The notes under the pieces were generated by a model. That model was not told the DNA's origin and made no database searches. It saw nothing but the letters and a program-made list of their open reading frames with translations. The translations under genes and the position numbers were made by a program. DNA of 64,000 bases. It comes from Mantamonas sphyraenae (Eukaryota > CRuMs > Mantamonadidae). The stretch lies in contig JAPMXV010000015.1 in assembly GCA_026936335.1 (NCBI GenBank), forward strand, positions 62,001 to 126,000. The letters are read 5' to 3'. Position 1 is the stretch's first letter. Each line of letters starts with the position of its first letter. Positions 1 through 9,127 of the stretch are shown here, piece by piece.

Positions 1-129
1 CCCGAACTGTGTCCCGCTGCCTACCAGGTCTACATGATGCGCAACACAGAGGCAAACATGCTGCGTGCCGTCCGTGCCCAGCTGCTTCCTGACGACTCCG
101 TTTCCGCGAGCGCCAGCAACACCACATAA
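1..129 (+). CDS. 3' end of an unidentified gene (partial)
   Basis: Reading frame 1 is open from the window edge to a TAA at 127-129 and gives a 42-residue tail ending in a Ser/Ala/Asn/Thr-rich stretch. A pyrimidine-rich stretch ending in CAG at 25-27 looks like a 3' splice site, so the last exon may begin at 28. No domain is recognisable. An alternative is that bases 1-27 belong to an upstream exon of the next gene, spliced from the AG|GT at 26-29 to the acceptor at 255. That junction would also be in phase, so the call is weak. Confidence 0.35.
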   Translation, partial: PELCPAAYQVYMMRNTEANMLRAVRAQLLPDDSVSASASNTT

Positions 130-278
130 AGCTCATCATGTTGGTGTCCTCCACTCACAATCACTGCATGCACGCATACACCCACCCACCCACCCACCCA
201 CACACGTGTGCCTCCCACAGGCCGTCTCACACCGTTCGCGTCACCTCTCATTTCAGGAAAACGACTGTGGTCGGAGGC

Positions 279-2603
279 ATGCTGGTGGCCACCATTCTCG
301 CCAGCCTGGTCATTGTCGTCGGCTGTGTGCTGTTTGTGCATCCGCTGAGTCCCAGCACACGCACGCCTGCCTCTATCAACCTCTTTGCCACAGACCCGAC
401 CTTTGTGGGCACCCACCTTGTCGCAAGCTTGTTGGTCCTCGCACGCAACTATTCCATACTCTACCTTCTCCACTTTGCTCTGTTTGAGTACAGGTCCGGC
501 CAACACGTGTTTGTCATCCTCCTGGCTGTCGTTCTCCCCGCCGCCGCGGCTGGTCTTCGCCTTGACGACACAGCCCTTGCCTACGTCGGCTTCCACATCT
601 CCACTGTCCCCTGGCGCGTCTACTCCCTTCTCTACGTCTATATCGTCGATGAAAACGCACGCCGCGTGCGCCGCAAGCTTGCACGTGTCCTGAACCCGAC
701 GCAACACGCGGGCCCGCCAAATCCGGCCGTTTCCAACTCATCCGCCGTCCTTGTCGAGCCCATGGGCCCTCTCGGCCTCTCTGCTTCTGCACATACAGCC
801 TCGACACAGTCGATGCGTGCCGAGCATAGCGAGATTCCCTCATCTGCCTCTGCTGTGGCTGCTGGACGTCCGCGAGTGCCCAGGCTTCCTCTTCCTGAGC
901 AGCCGCAGCAGCACGGGGTCGAGTCGTGGAGCCACCGTGACTTCTTTACACGTGTGCTTCCCTATCGCCGTGGCCACCGCTACTCTGACCAGCAGAAGCT
1001 GGAAACCATGCTGGGCATCGCCTGGAACAGGGAACTCCAGGTGGCCCTCAGAACCACCCATGACATGGAGCGCGTTGCTGCAGGCACTCGCCCCTCGCTC
1101 GCCTCCGTCACACGCAAAGTCATCCAATGGCGTCAGAACCTTGTGCCCGAACTCCTTGCCGATCCTGCAAACAGCCCAGCCAACGCCGCCCTCACCATCC
1201 TTGTCCTCCTCCTCGTCGCCGCCCAGTTCTACTTTGTCGCCTACACACCCACCAACCTCTATGGTCCTCTCAATGACCTTCAGCTCATCTCTGTTGCGTC
1301 CTACTTTGGTCTCTTTGCCCTCGGCTGGTCTGCTGTGCTCATCGCCACAAGCGCGGTCAACCCTTCCCGTGCGGTGCCCATCAACCTCACCTTTCCTGCC
1401 GTCATGGCATACTGTCACCAACTGTGCTTCATCATTGCCGGTGCTTCTGTGGCCCTCCACTACTTCAATGTCCTTTCCGATCCGGCCTCGCTCGTTCCCT
1501 GGCCGGCCATCGTCATGGCTACCTGGCAACTGCTGGCTCCATCCTGGACTCAGCTTGCTGTCGCCACCACCCGACACTTGGCTGTCGGCAAGAATGCCGT
1601 CCTCCTTCTGTTTCCCTTTCAGTTTGGCGAGCGCATCGTTCACAACCTCATGCTCCTCTCCTTGGCCATCCGTGCGGGTGCCTCCCTTCCAAACCTCCTT
1701 TCCAACTGGCTATTTTGGGTCGCAGCCGTGCTTCCAAGCATCCGAAATGCCATCAGCTGTGCTCTGTGGCTCCAGCCTCGTCTCTGGGCCCTCTACGGCA
1801 TCGATCCGGGCAAGCTTTTCTCCTGGAATCCTCGCCGTATCGGCGTGTATGCCATGTGGGCTTTCCAGAGCATGTTTGCAGAGACTGCTGCCTGCCTGTT
1901 TGCCTTTGCCTGGCCTCTGGTCGTGATTGCCTTCTCGTCGGCCGGCTCCGCTGCCTTTATTCAGGACCCTCTTGTCCAGCTGCAGGTGCTTACGCAGCTG
2001 CCCTCTGCTTCTCCCGACATCCTCACTGTGCTTGTCGCCTTTGGCGTCTCTTTGCTTCTCCAGGTGGCCGTGGTTCTCGTCGTGCTTCACCGCACCGCAC
2101 TCACTGTCCGCCACCTGGTCCACAGGGAGTGGCACATCCAGGCCATCATTGCTCGCACAGACCACTCGGATTGGTACGTGAACCCAAACCCTGTGCTCGC
2201 TCCCTCCAGACCTGTCCCCAAGAAGCAGGTAGATGAGCCCACGGACCTGCAGGTGGTTGATGTGGACGACGCCGACGAGGACGACGCCGAAATGGCCCAA
2301 CCCTCCTCGCCAGCCATCCGCCCGAAACACCACAGACATCACCAACGCGTCCAAGATCGCCCTCCGGTCGCCCGCAAGAATCCGCTCATTGCTCCTCCCG
2401 TGCGAGGAGTCGATGCAGCCGCACGCTCAGCCTCTGCCAAGCAGATTGTCGTCGATCCCTCCACGGGCGTCACTCCACATGTCATGGCCGACATTGTGTC
2501 CACCGCCATCACCCAGCATGCCCTCCTTTATGCTGCCTCCATGGTGTGGATCGCAGGAACTCTCTTTGTCGGCACCGTTCTTCAGGTTCCCCTGTTGTGG
2601 TGA
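279..2603 (+). CDS. Unrecognised multi-pass membrane protein
   Basis: About 774 residues. Hydrophobic segments cluster at the N-terminus (residues 1-20 and several to about 120) and again from about residue 295 to 690, with a final one at the extreme C-terminus, giving roughly ten or more membrane passes. A hydrophilic loop lies at about 125-290, and an acidic then His/Arg-rich loop at about 640-730. I recognise no transporter, receptor or enzyme motif. The frame is open further upstream to an ATG at 138, but 140-255 is a C-rich tract (CCCA repeats) ending in a good acceptor (TTTCAG, 251-256). I read it as an intron or 5' UTR and use the ATG at 279. The true first exon may lie upstream. It is convergent with TFIIE-beta, only 70 bp from its stop. 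Confidence 0.65.
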   Translation: MLVATILASLVIVVGCVLFVHPLSPSTRTPASINLFATDPTFVGTHLVASLLVLARNYSILYLLHFALFEYRSGQHVFVILLAVVLPAAAAGLRLDDTALAYVGFHISTVPWRVYSLLYVYIVDENARRVRRKLARVLNPTQHAGPPNPAVSNSSAVLVEPMGPLGLSASAHTASTQSMRAEHSEIPSSASAVAAGRPRVPRLPLPEQPQQHGVESWSHRDFFTRVLPYRRGHRYSDQQKLETMLGIAWNRELQVALRTTHDMERVAAGTRPSLASVTRKVIQWRQNLVPELLADPANSPANAALTILVLLLVAAQFYFVAYTPTNLYGPLNDLQLISVASYFGLFALGWSAVLIATSAVNPSRAVPINLTFPAVMAYCHQLCFIIAGASVALHYFNVLSDPASLVPWPAIVMATWQLLAPSWTQLAVATTRHLAVGKNAVLLLFPFQFGERIVHNLMLLSLAIRAGASLPNLLSNWLFWVAAVLPSIRNAISCALWLQPRLWALYGIDPGKLFSWNPRRIGVYAMWAFQSMFAETAACLFAFAWPLVVIAFSSAGSAAFIQDPLVQLQVLTQLPSASPDILTVLVAFGVSLLLQVAVVLVVLHRTALTVRHLVHREWHIQAIIARTDHSDWYVNPNPVLAPSRPVPKKQVDEPTDLQVVDVDDADEDDAEMAQPSSPAIRPKHHRHHQRVQDRPPVARKNPLIAPPVRGVDAAARSASAKQIVVDPSTGVTPHVMADIVSTAITQHALLYAASMVWIAGTLFVGTVLQVPLLW

Positions 2604-2673
2604 GATCCATTTGACAATGCTGTGTGCGACAATCTTGCTCTTGTATACAATCCATTGGGGTTGCTCACGCCCC

Positions 2674-3765
2674 TCACGCCCCTCCCAACCCCCCCTTTGC
2701 CTTTGCCTTGCTCCGCTCCTTCTTGCGCTCCTCCTTCTCCTGAGCCTCCATCATTCGCCTCTCCTTGGCCTCTTCGTCCTCGTACACGTCAAACACCTGC
2801 AGGTTCGCCTCCTTCATGCGCGCTTCCAGATCGTGCTGGTTCGGCAGTTCCACCGACTTGAACATCTTGCGGAACAGCTTCTTCATGCCCCGGTCCGGCA
2901 CGTACTTCTGGTCCAGCGGATACAGTGCCACTCCCTTGCGAGACTTGCTCTCCACAGCAGCCACCTTGCGCTCGCGCACAAGGGCGTCGATGTCCGCCTC
3001 CACTCCTTGGTAGCAGTCTTGCAGGTCCTTCACCAGGTAGCCTTGTAGGTTGTCCACCTGATTCACCAGTTGGCACAGGTCTGCCTTGTTGTAGATAGGA
3101 TATGTGCCCTGTGCCGTGTCGTTGTGTTTCATGTCAGACCCGTGTCCATGCGTGAGTGTGTGTGCTCGAGCAGAGCGCAATGCGTTGCCTCCTTTCCGTC
3201 CGTCTCAGCTCCCGTCTCCCTTTCTCCACCGCCATCTCCCACATACCTTGTACTGGTACCTGCCACTTTCTGCGTCGTATGTGATTTTCATCGACGAACG
3301 CAGCCGTGCCAGCAGATCTGGGTTGTCCGTCAGGTCGGCCGTCGTTTTGCTCGTCAGCTCCTCCTCCGTGCACCATGCCGGCTGCACCTTTTTCAGATAC
3401 TGCGTCACAGCGTACATTTGCATGTTGACCGGCATGTGCTGGTTCTGGTAGTCCTGCCTTTGGATCCACTCGTACTGCTTCTTGACACTCATCTTCTTGC
3501 CCTTGTCCTTCTTGCCCTTCTTCTTCTCCTTTCTCTTGCTGCTGCTGTTGCTCAGTGCCTTGTCCAACGCACTCACTGTGCCCAGTTGTGCGAGCTGCGC
3601 CGCCTTCGGGGTGGCGCTTCCGCCGCTTTCGTTTGCACTCGTCGCCCCTTCCGTCCCACCCGTCCTCGCACGCTTGCTCTCCTGTTGCTCCCCTGCCGCT
3701 CCTACCTCGAACCCATCCTCAGCTCCGTCGTCCACCGCCTCTTCGCGTTTGCGTTTGCTCGACAT
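2674..3765 (-). CDS. GTF2E2: Transcription initiation factor TFIIE subunit beta
   Basis: TFIIE-beta joins TFIIE-alpha in the RNA polymerase II pre-initiation complex and helps recruit and regulate TFIIH. There are two exons, 3765-3247 and 3108-2674. The donor is AAG|GTATGT, the acceptor CACAG, both exons are whole codons, and the product is 317 aa. The N-terminal third is Lys/Arg/Ser-rich and disordered with an NLS-like start (MSSKRKREE). A winged-helix core follows (about 110-170), then the second winged-helix block with the characteristic IYNKADLCQLV...GYLVKDLQDCY pattern. The C-terminus is a basic KKERSKAKAK tail. Length and order fit the family (human about 290 aa). An in-frame ATG lies further upstream (3909), but it overlaps the divergent PIG-C coding region, so 3765 is preferred. 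Confidence 0.9.
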
Positions 3766-3804
3766 CGCCTGCCCCAGCACGCGCAACCACAAAAAGCAGT
3801 CCCC
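3766..3804. promoter_or_regulatory. 39-bp shared gap between divergent GTF2E2 and PIGC starts
   Basis: Only 39 bases separate the two divergent start codons (CAT ending at 3765, ATG at 3805). The gap has no TATA box. It carries a C-rich then A-rich stretch (CAACCACAAAAAG). Core promoter and both 5' UTRs must therefore be extremely short or overlap the opposite coding regions. The promoter role is inferred from position only. Confidence 0.4.
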
Positions 3805-5049
3805 ATGGCCGCCACAGCCTGGAAATTCTGCCCCTTTGATGGCACCCCACTGCCTGCCTCGGGACAGTGTCTCCACTGCGGCGAGCAGGTGTACACGGCC
3901 GCACGCCACCTCGTGGCCTCGTCAGCAGGGCCGCAGCGTCCAAGCCTCTCGCAACCCTCCTCCTCCTCCTCCGGCCGCAGACAGTGGCGCAAGGTCCTCT
4001 ACGAACAGCAGGACTTTGACGACAATTACACCCACGAGAGCTTCCTTGCCCAACTGCAGACAAACGTCAACGTCACCGTCTACCAGTACCTGCCGCTGGT
4101 CAAAGGCAGCGCTGCCGTCACGCAGCAGCTGTGTCTCGCCGTTTGCCTGGCCATCGTATTCTATTATTCTGTCCACTCTCCGCACTCCTTTGACGTCTCC
4201 TTCATATTTGCCATGGACGTCGTTTTTGCCATCCTCGGCTACGCCCTGGGCATTCTCCTCTTCTACGAGGCCACCCCAGCCCAGCGAGCCCTCATGTTCC
4301 AGCACAAAGAGTCCCTCACGGCCACGGCCACATCGCAAGACCTCAAAAACACGTATGCAGAACCGTTGGACCTTGGGGACGCCATTGTGCTCATGGTCTT
4401 TAAGCACTCGCGCGCCTTCTTTGTCTTTGCCGTACTCATTGTCGCCCTCTCTCCCGTCCTTCGCACTCTCACGGGTTCCTACTCCAACGATACCATCTGG
4501 GCCCTAAGCATCTTTTTCATGCTCCTTCACCTCTACCTACACGACTACGGATACATCAACCAGAACAAGCGCCTCAAAATGAGCAGCAGCGGCCACATCT
4601 CCCTCAACGCTGCGCTCTTTGCCTCTGTGCTCCTGGCCTCCCGCATGCCCTCCAGCATGCACGTCTTTGCATTCATCACCCTCTCCATGGAGCTCTTTGC
4701 CCTGTTTCCCATTCTGCGTCGCCAGGTGCGCATCTACTCTCTCGACGTCCACCTCCAGCTCACTTTCATCATGTTTACCATTGCCTGCGCCATGCTCATG
4801 CCCATCAACAAGTTCCTCGCCGCCCTCTTTGTCACCACCGTCCTCTTCCTCACCTTTGTCGCCCCGTTCTGGCTCATCTGGATGCAACGTTTCAAAGAGT
4901 ACGTGTTCCTCGTCGTCCCACACGTCCCACCCCTCGGCAGCCACACTCACTCAACAACATACCACTTTCACACACCTCACAGCAAAATCAACGGACCGTG
5001 GGACGAAGCAAAGCTATCCAAGCGCAGCTCGGGTGCCCTTGGCGGATGA
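3805..5049 (+). CDS. PIGC: GPI-GlcNAc transferase subunit PIG-C (GPI2)
   Basis: Subunit of the ER complex that transfers GlcNAc to phosphatidylinositol, the first step of GPI-anchor synthesis. There are two exons, 3805-4898 and 4983-5049, joined in phase (donor GA|GTACGT, acceptor CTCACAG), giving 386 aa. The core matches the family: a WRKVLYEQQDFDDNY signature at about residues 60-75, a string of eight or so membrane segments with SPVLRTLT and the conserved SLNAALFASVLLASR block, and the terminal NGPWDEA motif encoded by exon 2. The protein is longer than human PIG-C (about 297 aa), partly from an unusual N-terminal extension with Cys residues (CPFDG..., CLHCG) resembling half a zinc ribbon. 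The start at 3805 gives this extension directly after the divergent gene's start. Confidence 0.93.
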   Translation: MAATAWKFCPFDGTPLPASGQCLHCGEQVYTAARHLVASSAGPQRPSLSQPSSSSSGRRQWRKVLYEQQDFDDNYTHESFLAQLQTNVNVTVYQYLPLVKGSAAVTQQLCLAVCLAIVFYYSVHSPHSFDVSFIFAMDVVFAILGYALGILLFYEATPAQRALMFQHKESLTATATSQDLKNTYAEPLDLGDAIVLMVFKHSRAFFVFAVLIVALSPVLRTLTGSYSNDTIWALSIFFMLLHLYLHDYGYINQNKRLKMSSSGHISLNAALFASVLLASRMPSSMHVFAFITLSMELFALFPILRRQVRIYSLDVHLQLTFIMFTIACAMLMPINKFLAALFVTTVLFLTFVAPFWLIWMQRFKEYVFLVVPHVPPLGSHTHSTTYHFHTPHSKINGPWDEAKLSKRSSGALGG

Positions 5050-5118
5050 ACTTCCATTGATGCTGATTGACAGCTGCTCTGTGTCCCCTTGCCCTGTTCA
5101 CTCTCTCTGCTCTCCCAC

Positions 5119-6005
5119 TCATTTGTTGAACGTCTTGGTGGCATCCGTGACGGCAGAGCTGCTGGACTTCATGAGCTTCTCGGAGATCTGGGTTGGCAGC
5201 TTCATGGCCGGCTTGAAGAGGTGCTTGTCGACCATACCCGAGCAGAACTTGCATGCTTCGACCAGGAAAGTGAGTGCACGTAGCCAGTACTCAAAGTACA
5301 CCTTGAGGAAGATGACAAAGAGGAAGGGCAGGATGCACACGATGGTGATGAGAGAGAACAGAGACGACAAGCTCACTGTCCACACCTCGGGCACAAAGAT
5401 TGCCGTGAAGCGCATAAACGCACTGTACACCTGAAAGAGCACAGAAATCGGTGTGATATCGTGCAGGTACAAGCCAAACAGAACCAGCAGCACCTTGAAC
5501 GCCACTCGCGCGTACCCGTACCACGCAGGCTCTTTCTTCTTGTTCGGGTCTGTGGTCAGGCAATCTGGGTCAGCATCACGTGCAAACTACACACAACTAC
5601 AGGTACATGCCATTTGCGTACCCCGTGCGACTTTGTGTGGCCACTGAGCGGGCTTCGGAGCTTTGACATCTGGCGAGCGCGCCAAGCGGGCAAACGGTCA
5701 CTCTCCCACACACCAGCGCAGGAGTCGCAGCACTGGCTCGTTCAACGGACAAGGAAACAAAGGCACAACGTACTATGCGGCCTAAGCGTGTACTCCTCGT
5801 CGGGAGTCAGGCTGCCGGAGATCATAAACACCTCCTTGTCGTTGTTTTCCAGCACGTACTCCATGTCCGTTTTCAGATCAAACGCTCGCAGGATCGTACG
5901 CTGCATGTCGTCCGACCGCGAGTCCTCGTAGTAGTTGAACTTGAGTGTTTTCTTCTTGTGGGTCACCCACATGGATTTTTTCGCTGCAACGCGCTTGTAG
6001 GACAT
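5119..6005 (-). CDS. Small membrane protein with N-terminal ubiquitin-fold-like domain
   Basis: Two exons, 6005-5774 and 5549-5119, spliced in phase (A|GTACGT donor, CCACAG acceptor), give 220 aa. Residues 1-75 form a compact charged region (basic start, then FNYYEDSRSDDMQRTILRAFDL...EYVLEN...VFMISGSL) whose alternation of strands and a helix suggests a ubiquitin-like, PB1 or CIDE-like fold. That is inference only. Two to three strongly hydrophobic segments follow (about 95-115, 120-140 and 140-165), then a Ser/Lys-rich tail. I recognise no named family. It is convergent with PIGC, whose stop lies 70 bp away. Confidence 0.7.
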
Positions 6006-6105
6006 GGTGGTCGGTGGTCGGCAAAAGGTCGGCAAAAGATCTCCTGCCTCCGATGCCGCTTTCAAGCCCAATCGACCCAGATCCACCCGCGCGCACATTC
6101 ATTGC

Positions 6106-9042
6106 TCACTTTGGCTGCAACCACCACGACCGAATCTGCGTGGGCAACAACACATCCTGTACATCCTGGGCAGCCGGCATCGCGCCCACAGCACCCTCCC
6201 CGTCTGCCTTCCACTGCATGCGCTGGCTCATCTCTGCCACTGGGTACAGCATGCTCAGTGTACGTTCGTCTGCCTGCCGTTCCTGCACGCCAGCTGTGCT
6301 GAACCAGGTGCGCAGATCTCCGAGTGCCACCGGTGCGCTTGCGTTCCCTGCTCCCACGTTGCCCTCAACGCTCACCAGATGCTGTGCTCGCACGTACTCG
6401 CCCTGATTTTCGTCGCCATTGCGCACCTGAAGTGTCAGCAGATCCACATTTGCAGGCAATCCTGCGCCGCTCAGACCCGACCAGTGTGTGTGACAGGTGT
6501 TGTTCCAAGCGTGCACGCCGTCGCTGCTGACTCCCCACAGCAACATCGGTGCATGATTCACTTCCAGCATCCTCTGCATGCGCCTGCTGTCTGCCCCGTC
6601 CGCAGGCTCCAACACAAGCCACAGCGTGTCGTCCACGACGCTGTTGTCGTCCATGGCCTGGTGTGTGCCTGGGTCTGGCCAGTCCACCTCGCTGAATCGT
6701 CGATGAACCATCACTTCCAGCTGCCCAGGGACTCCGCTGGTCGCCCCGTGCGTTTGCTTCCCAAACAGCGTCAAACGATGAGCTCCTCCGTCTCCCTGCC
6801 CCTCCTCCTCGATGAACACCGTCGACACCATGGGATAGAAGTTGCCTGGTTTCAGTCTCCCGGCTTCGTACGTGCGTGCCTGCATCTGTACGCCGCTGTC
6901 GTCCGTGTGGAAACGTCCGATGGTCGAGTTCAGCGATGTCGTCCACACGCTCACCACGTCTGTGTTCAACGTGGGAGGGCCCACGTGCATCTGCACCTCC
7001 AGTGTGTCTGCACGCCCTTCCACAAGTCTGTACACCATCGCCAGCTTGCCCGAAGCGTGCGTCACGTGCAATTCCTGCACCACTGGCCCGCGCACAACTT
7101 CCACCTTGACGTCACTCTCGTCAAACGTCCGCCGCGTGTCGTCTCGCACACGGAAGATGTACGCGCCTCCTCGTTCACTCTCGTACTCTTCCACGGCGTG
7201 GTTCACTTTGATGCTGCGTTTGCTACGCTTGTTGGTGACGCTGAGCAGCGATCCACTTGCAGCGTCAAACGTCGCCTGCATCTCTGTGGTCTGCAGCACC
7301 ACACTCTCTGCATCTGTATCCTGCTTGTCATCCTCGGGTGTACCCTCCTTCTTGCTGCTGCTGCCATGGCCCACAAACACCGTCGTGAAGCCGACAGCGG
7401 GCACCTCGGGCACCTCCACCACCAGCTCCATACCTTCAGTGCTGTTTACACGGGGCACACAATGGGCGGGAAGCACATTGTCGTGGTTGTCACGCACCTC
7501 CAGCAACGTGCACGCGTCCCCAGAGACTGGAAAGCGCACCGATTGCCGCTCTCGCACTCGGGACAGACTGTTCCACACCACCAACGCGCCCACTGTGCCC
7601 GGGTGGGCCACCACCTGCTCCAGGACCTTTTGTGCCTCGCGTACAAGCTCCACTCCGGGGTGTTGTTTGCCACGTGGCAGCGCTTGGCCCATCACGCGCG
7701 TGCCGACAACGTCAAGATCTGCACTTGCCTCGTCAAGACGCTTCAGGTAGTCTGCGTACACGTCGTTTCGACACGTGCCCGTCACCGCATCGTGATGCGA
7801 CAGGATGCTGAGATTCCCACGCGCAAATGCCAGGTTCGTTGAGCAAAGGTGTGCCAAGTCGGGCACGCCACGTCCTTCCACACCTCCCCACCGTCCGAAA
7901 AGAACCACCATCTGCTCCACACTGCGTCGCACGGCGTTCAGCGCTCGCGTGCGTCCCTTGATCAGCGGCCGAGTGGTGAAGTACCCGCTCCAGTACGAAT
8001 CTGGCATCCATTCGTACGGAAACAGGTCACCGCTGTCGGGTCCACGCATGGGAAACACAGTGTCGGTGTCGTGCAGCGCTTCAAAGAATTCCTGTACGGT
8101 GCCAAACTGCAGGGTCATGTTGCCAAAGAGCTCCGGCCGCGCGTTGATGTACTCCAGCACAGGGGCCATGTTTGCAAACTGCAGCGTCGCATTCTGAAAC
8201 TCAAAGTCGCCTCCAAACGTCACCAGCAGCACGTTGCTCTTGTACTGCAGTGCTCGGGTGCTGAGCTGGAAATGAAGGTCGGCTGCACGCGGCCCAATGT
8301 TCTCTGGCGTGATGGGCGGCGTGTCCTTGTGGGAAAAATCAAAGCCAATGGGCGAGGAGTAGCCAAAGTCGAGGATGTGGACCAGGTTCTGGCCCAGCCA
8401 CCCGGGCAGGCTGTGCGACGCTCGCCAGACAAACTCCATGCCCTTGTGCGCACGCCATGAATCCTCCACAGAATAATCCACACGCCTGTACACCTGTGCG
8501 TTGAAGCCCATCTGCGCAAACATCTCCACCGTGAAAGAACTCATCCCAAACGGGTCAATCTGCCAGCCGTACTTGGGGCAATGCTCCCGTTCAAAGTGGT
8601 CCGCCAAGAAGTCGTGGCCCAGGGTCATCTGGTCCACGGCGTGGGCGTAATCCACGACACCCTCGTCGTTCATGGTCCATCCGCCCCCCAGCAACATCAG
8701 CTGGCCGTTGGACACAAGCTTCTGCAGGTTTGAAAGTCGTGCCGGGTCTTCACGCACATACTCGTGCAGCCAGTACGTCTCCACCCATTGGAACCGGTAG
8801 GAAGGGTGCTCCAGCAGATTTTGAACCACGGTGTCCAGAATGTTGCGCACCTCACTGTCGTAGTACTCGGTGGGCGTCTTGACGTAGCCAACATCGCAGT
8901 GAGCGTGCGGCACCACAAACACGCGCACGTTCTGAGCGTCGTTCGCGCTGGCCGTTGTCACAGCAACTGCAACGAGCAACACGCACACGCACACGCACGG
9001 TTGCAATCTCCCCATTTTTGTTGTTGGCCTGGCCGCGCTCAT
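6106..9042 (-). CDS. Glycoside hydrolase family 38 alpha-mannosidase, secreted or lysosomal
   Basis: Intron-free, 978 aa from the ATG at 9042 (969 aa if the ATG at 9015 is used). The N-terminus is a clear signal peptide with a Cys/Val-rich hydrophobic core ending ASA. GH38 hallmarks are visible: the zinc-binding HAHCDVGY just after the signal, WQIDPFG with the nucleophile Asp at about residue 160, and HHDAVTGT at about 415 (third zinc-ligand region, middle domain). The rest is the beta-rich C-terminal domains. There is no obvious transmembrane anchor after the signal peptide, and N-glycosylation sequons are frequent, so a lysosomal-type enzyme is more likely than Golgi mannosidase II. Its role would be trimming or degrading alpha-mannosides of N-glycans. 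The upstream same-strand gene ends 85 bp before this start. Confidence 0.9.
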   Translation of the reverse strand: MSAARPTTKMGRLQPCVCVCVLLVAVAVTTASANDAQNVRVFVVPHAHCDVGYVKTPTEYYDSEVRNILDTVVQNLLEHPSYRFQWVETYWLHEYVREDPARLSNLQKLVSNGQLMLLGGGWTMNDEGVVDYAHAVDQMTLGHDFLADHFEREHCPKYGWQIDPFGMSSFTVEMFAQMGFNAQVYRRVDYSVEDSWRAHKGMEFVWRASHSLPGWLGQNLVHILDFGYSSPIGFDFSHKDTPPITPENIGPRAADLHFQLSTRALQYKSNVLLVTFGGDFEFQNATLQFANMAPVLEYINARPELFGNMTLQFGTVQEFFEALHDTDTVFPMRGPDSGDLFPYEWMPDSYWSGYFTTRPLIKGRTRALNAVRRSVEQMVVLFGRWGGVEGRGVPDLAHLCSTNLAFARGNLSILSHHDAVTGTCRNDVYADYLKRLDEASADLDVVGTRVMGQALPRGKQHPGVELVREAQKVLEQVVAHPGTVGALVVWNSLSRVRERQSVRFPVSGDACTLLEVRDNHDNVLPAHCVPRVNSTEGMELVVEVPEVPAVGFTTVFVGHGSSSKKEGTPEDDKQDTDAESVVLQTTEMQATFDAASGSLLSVTNKRSKRSIKVNHAVEEYESERGGAYIFRVRDDTRRTFDESDVKVEVVRGPVVQELHVTHASGKLAMVYRLVEGRADTLEVQMHVGPPTLNTDVVSVWTTSLNSTIGRFHTDDSGVQMQARTYEAGRLKPGNFYPMVSTVFIEEEGQGDGGAHRLTLFGKQTHGATSGVPGQLEVMVHRRFSEVDWPDPGTHQAMDDNSVVDDTLWLVLEPADGADSRRMQRMLEVNHAPMLLWGVSSDGVHAWNNTCHTHWSGLSGAGLPANVDLLTLQVRNGDENQGEYVRAQHLVSVEGNVGAGNASAPVALGDLRTWFSTAGVQERQADERTLSMLYPVAEMSQRMQWKADGEGAVGAMPAAQDVQDVLLPTQIRSWWLQPK

Positions 9043-9127
9043 CCACCCCAGAGCATCCCCCCGCCCCTCCCCCCACACACACATGCGAATCCATTGCCTC
9101 TCCTTCTCTCTGCTGGACGTGCACACC

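Noticed and set aside
840-1643. Minus-strand open frame opposite the first membrane protein
   Set aside because: Charged Gly/Asp/Glu composition is typical of antisense to hydrophobic codons, with no conserved motif.
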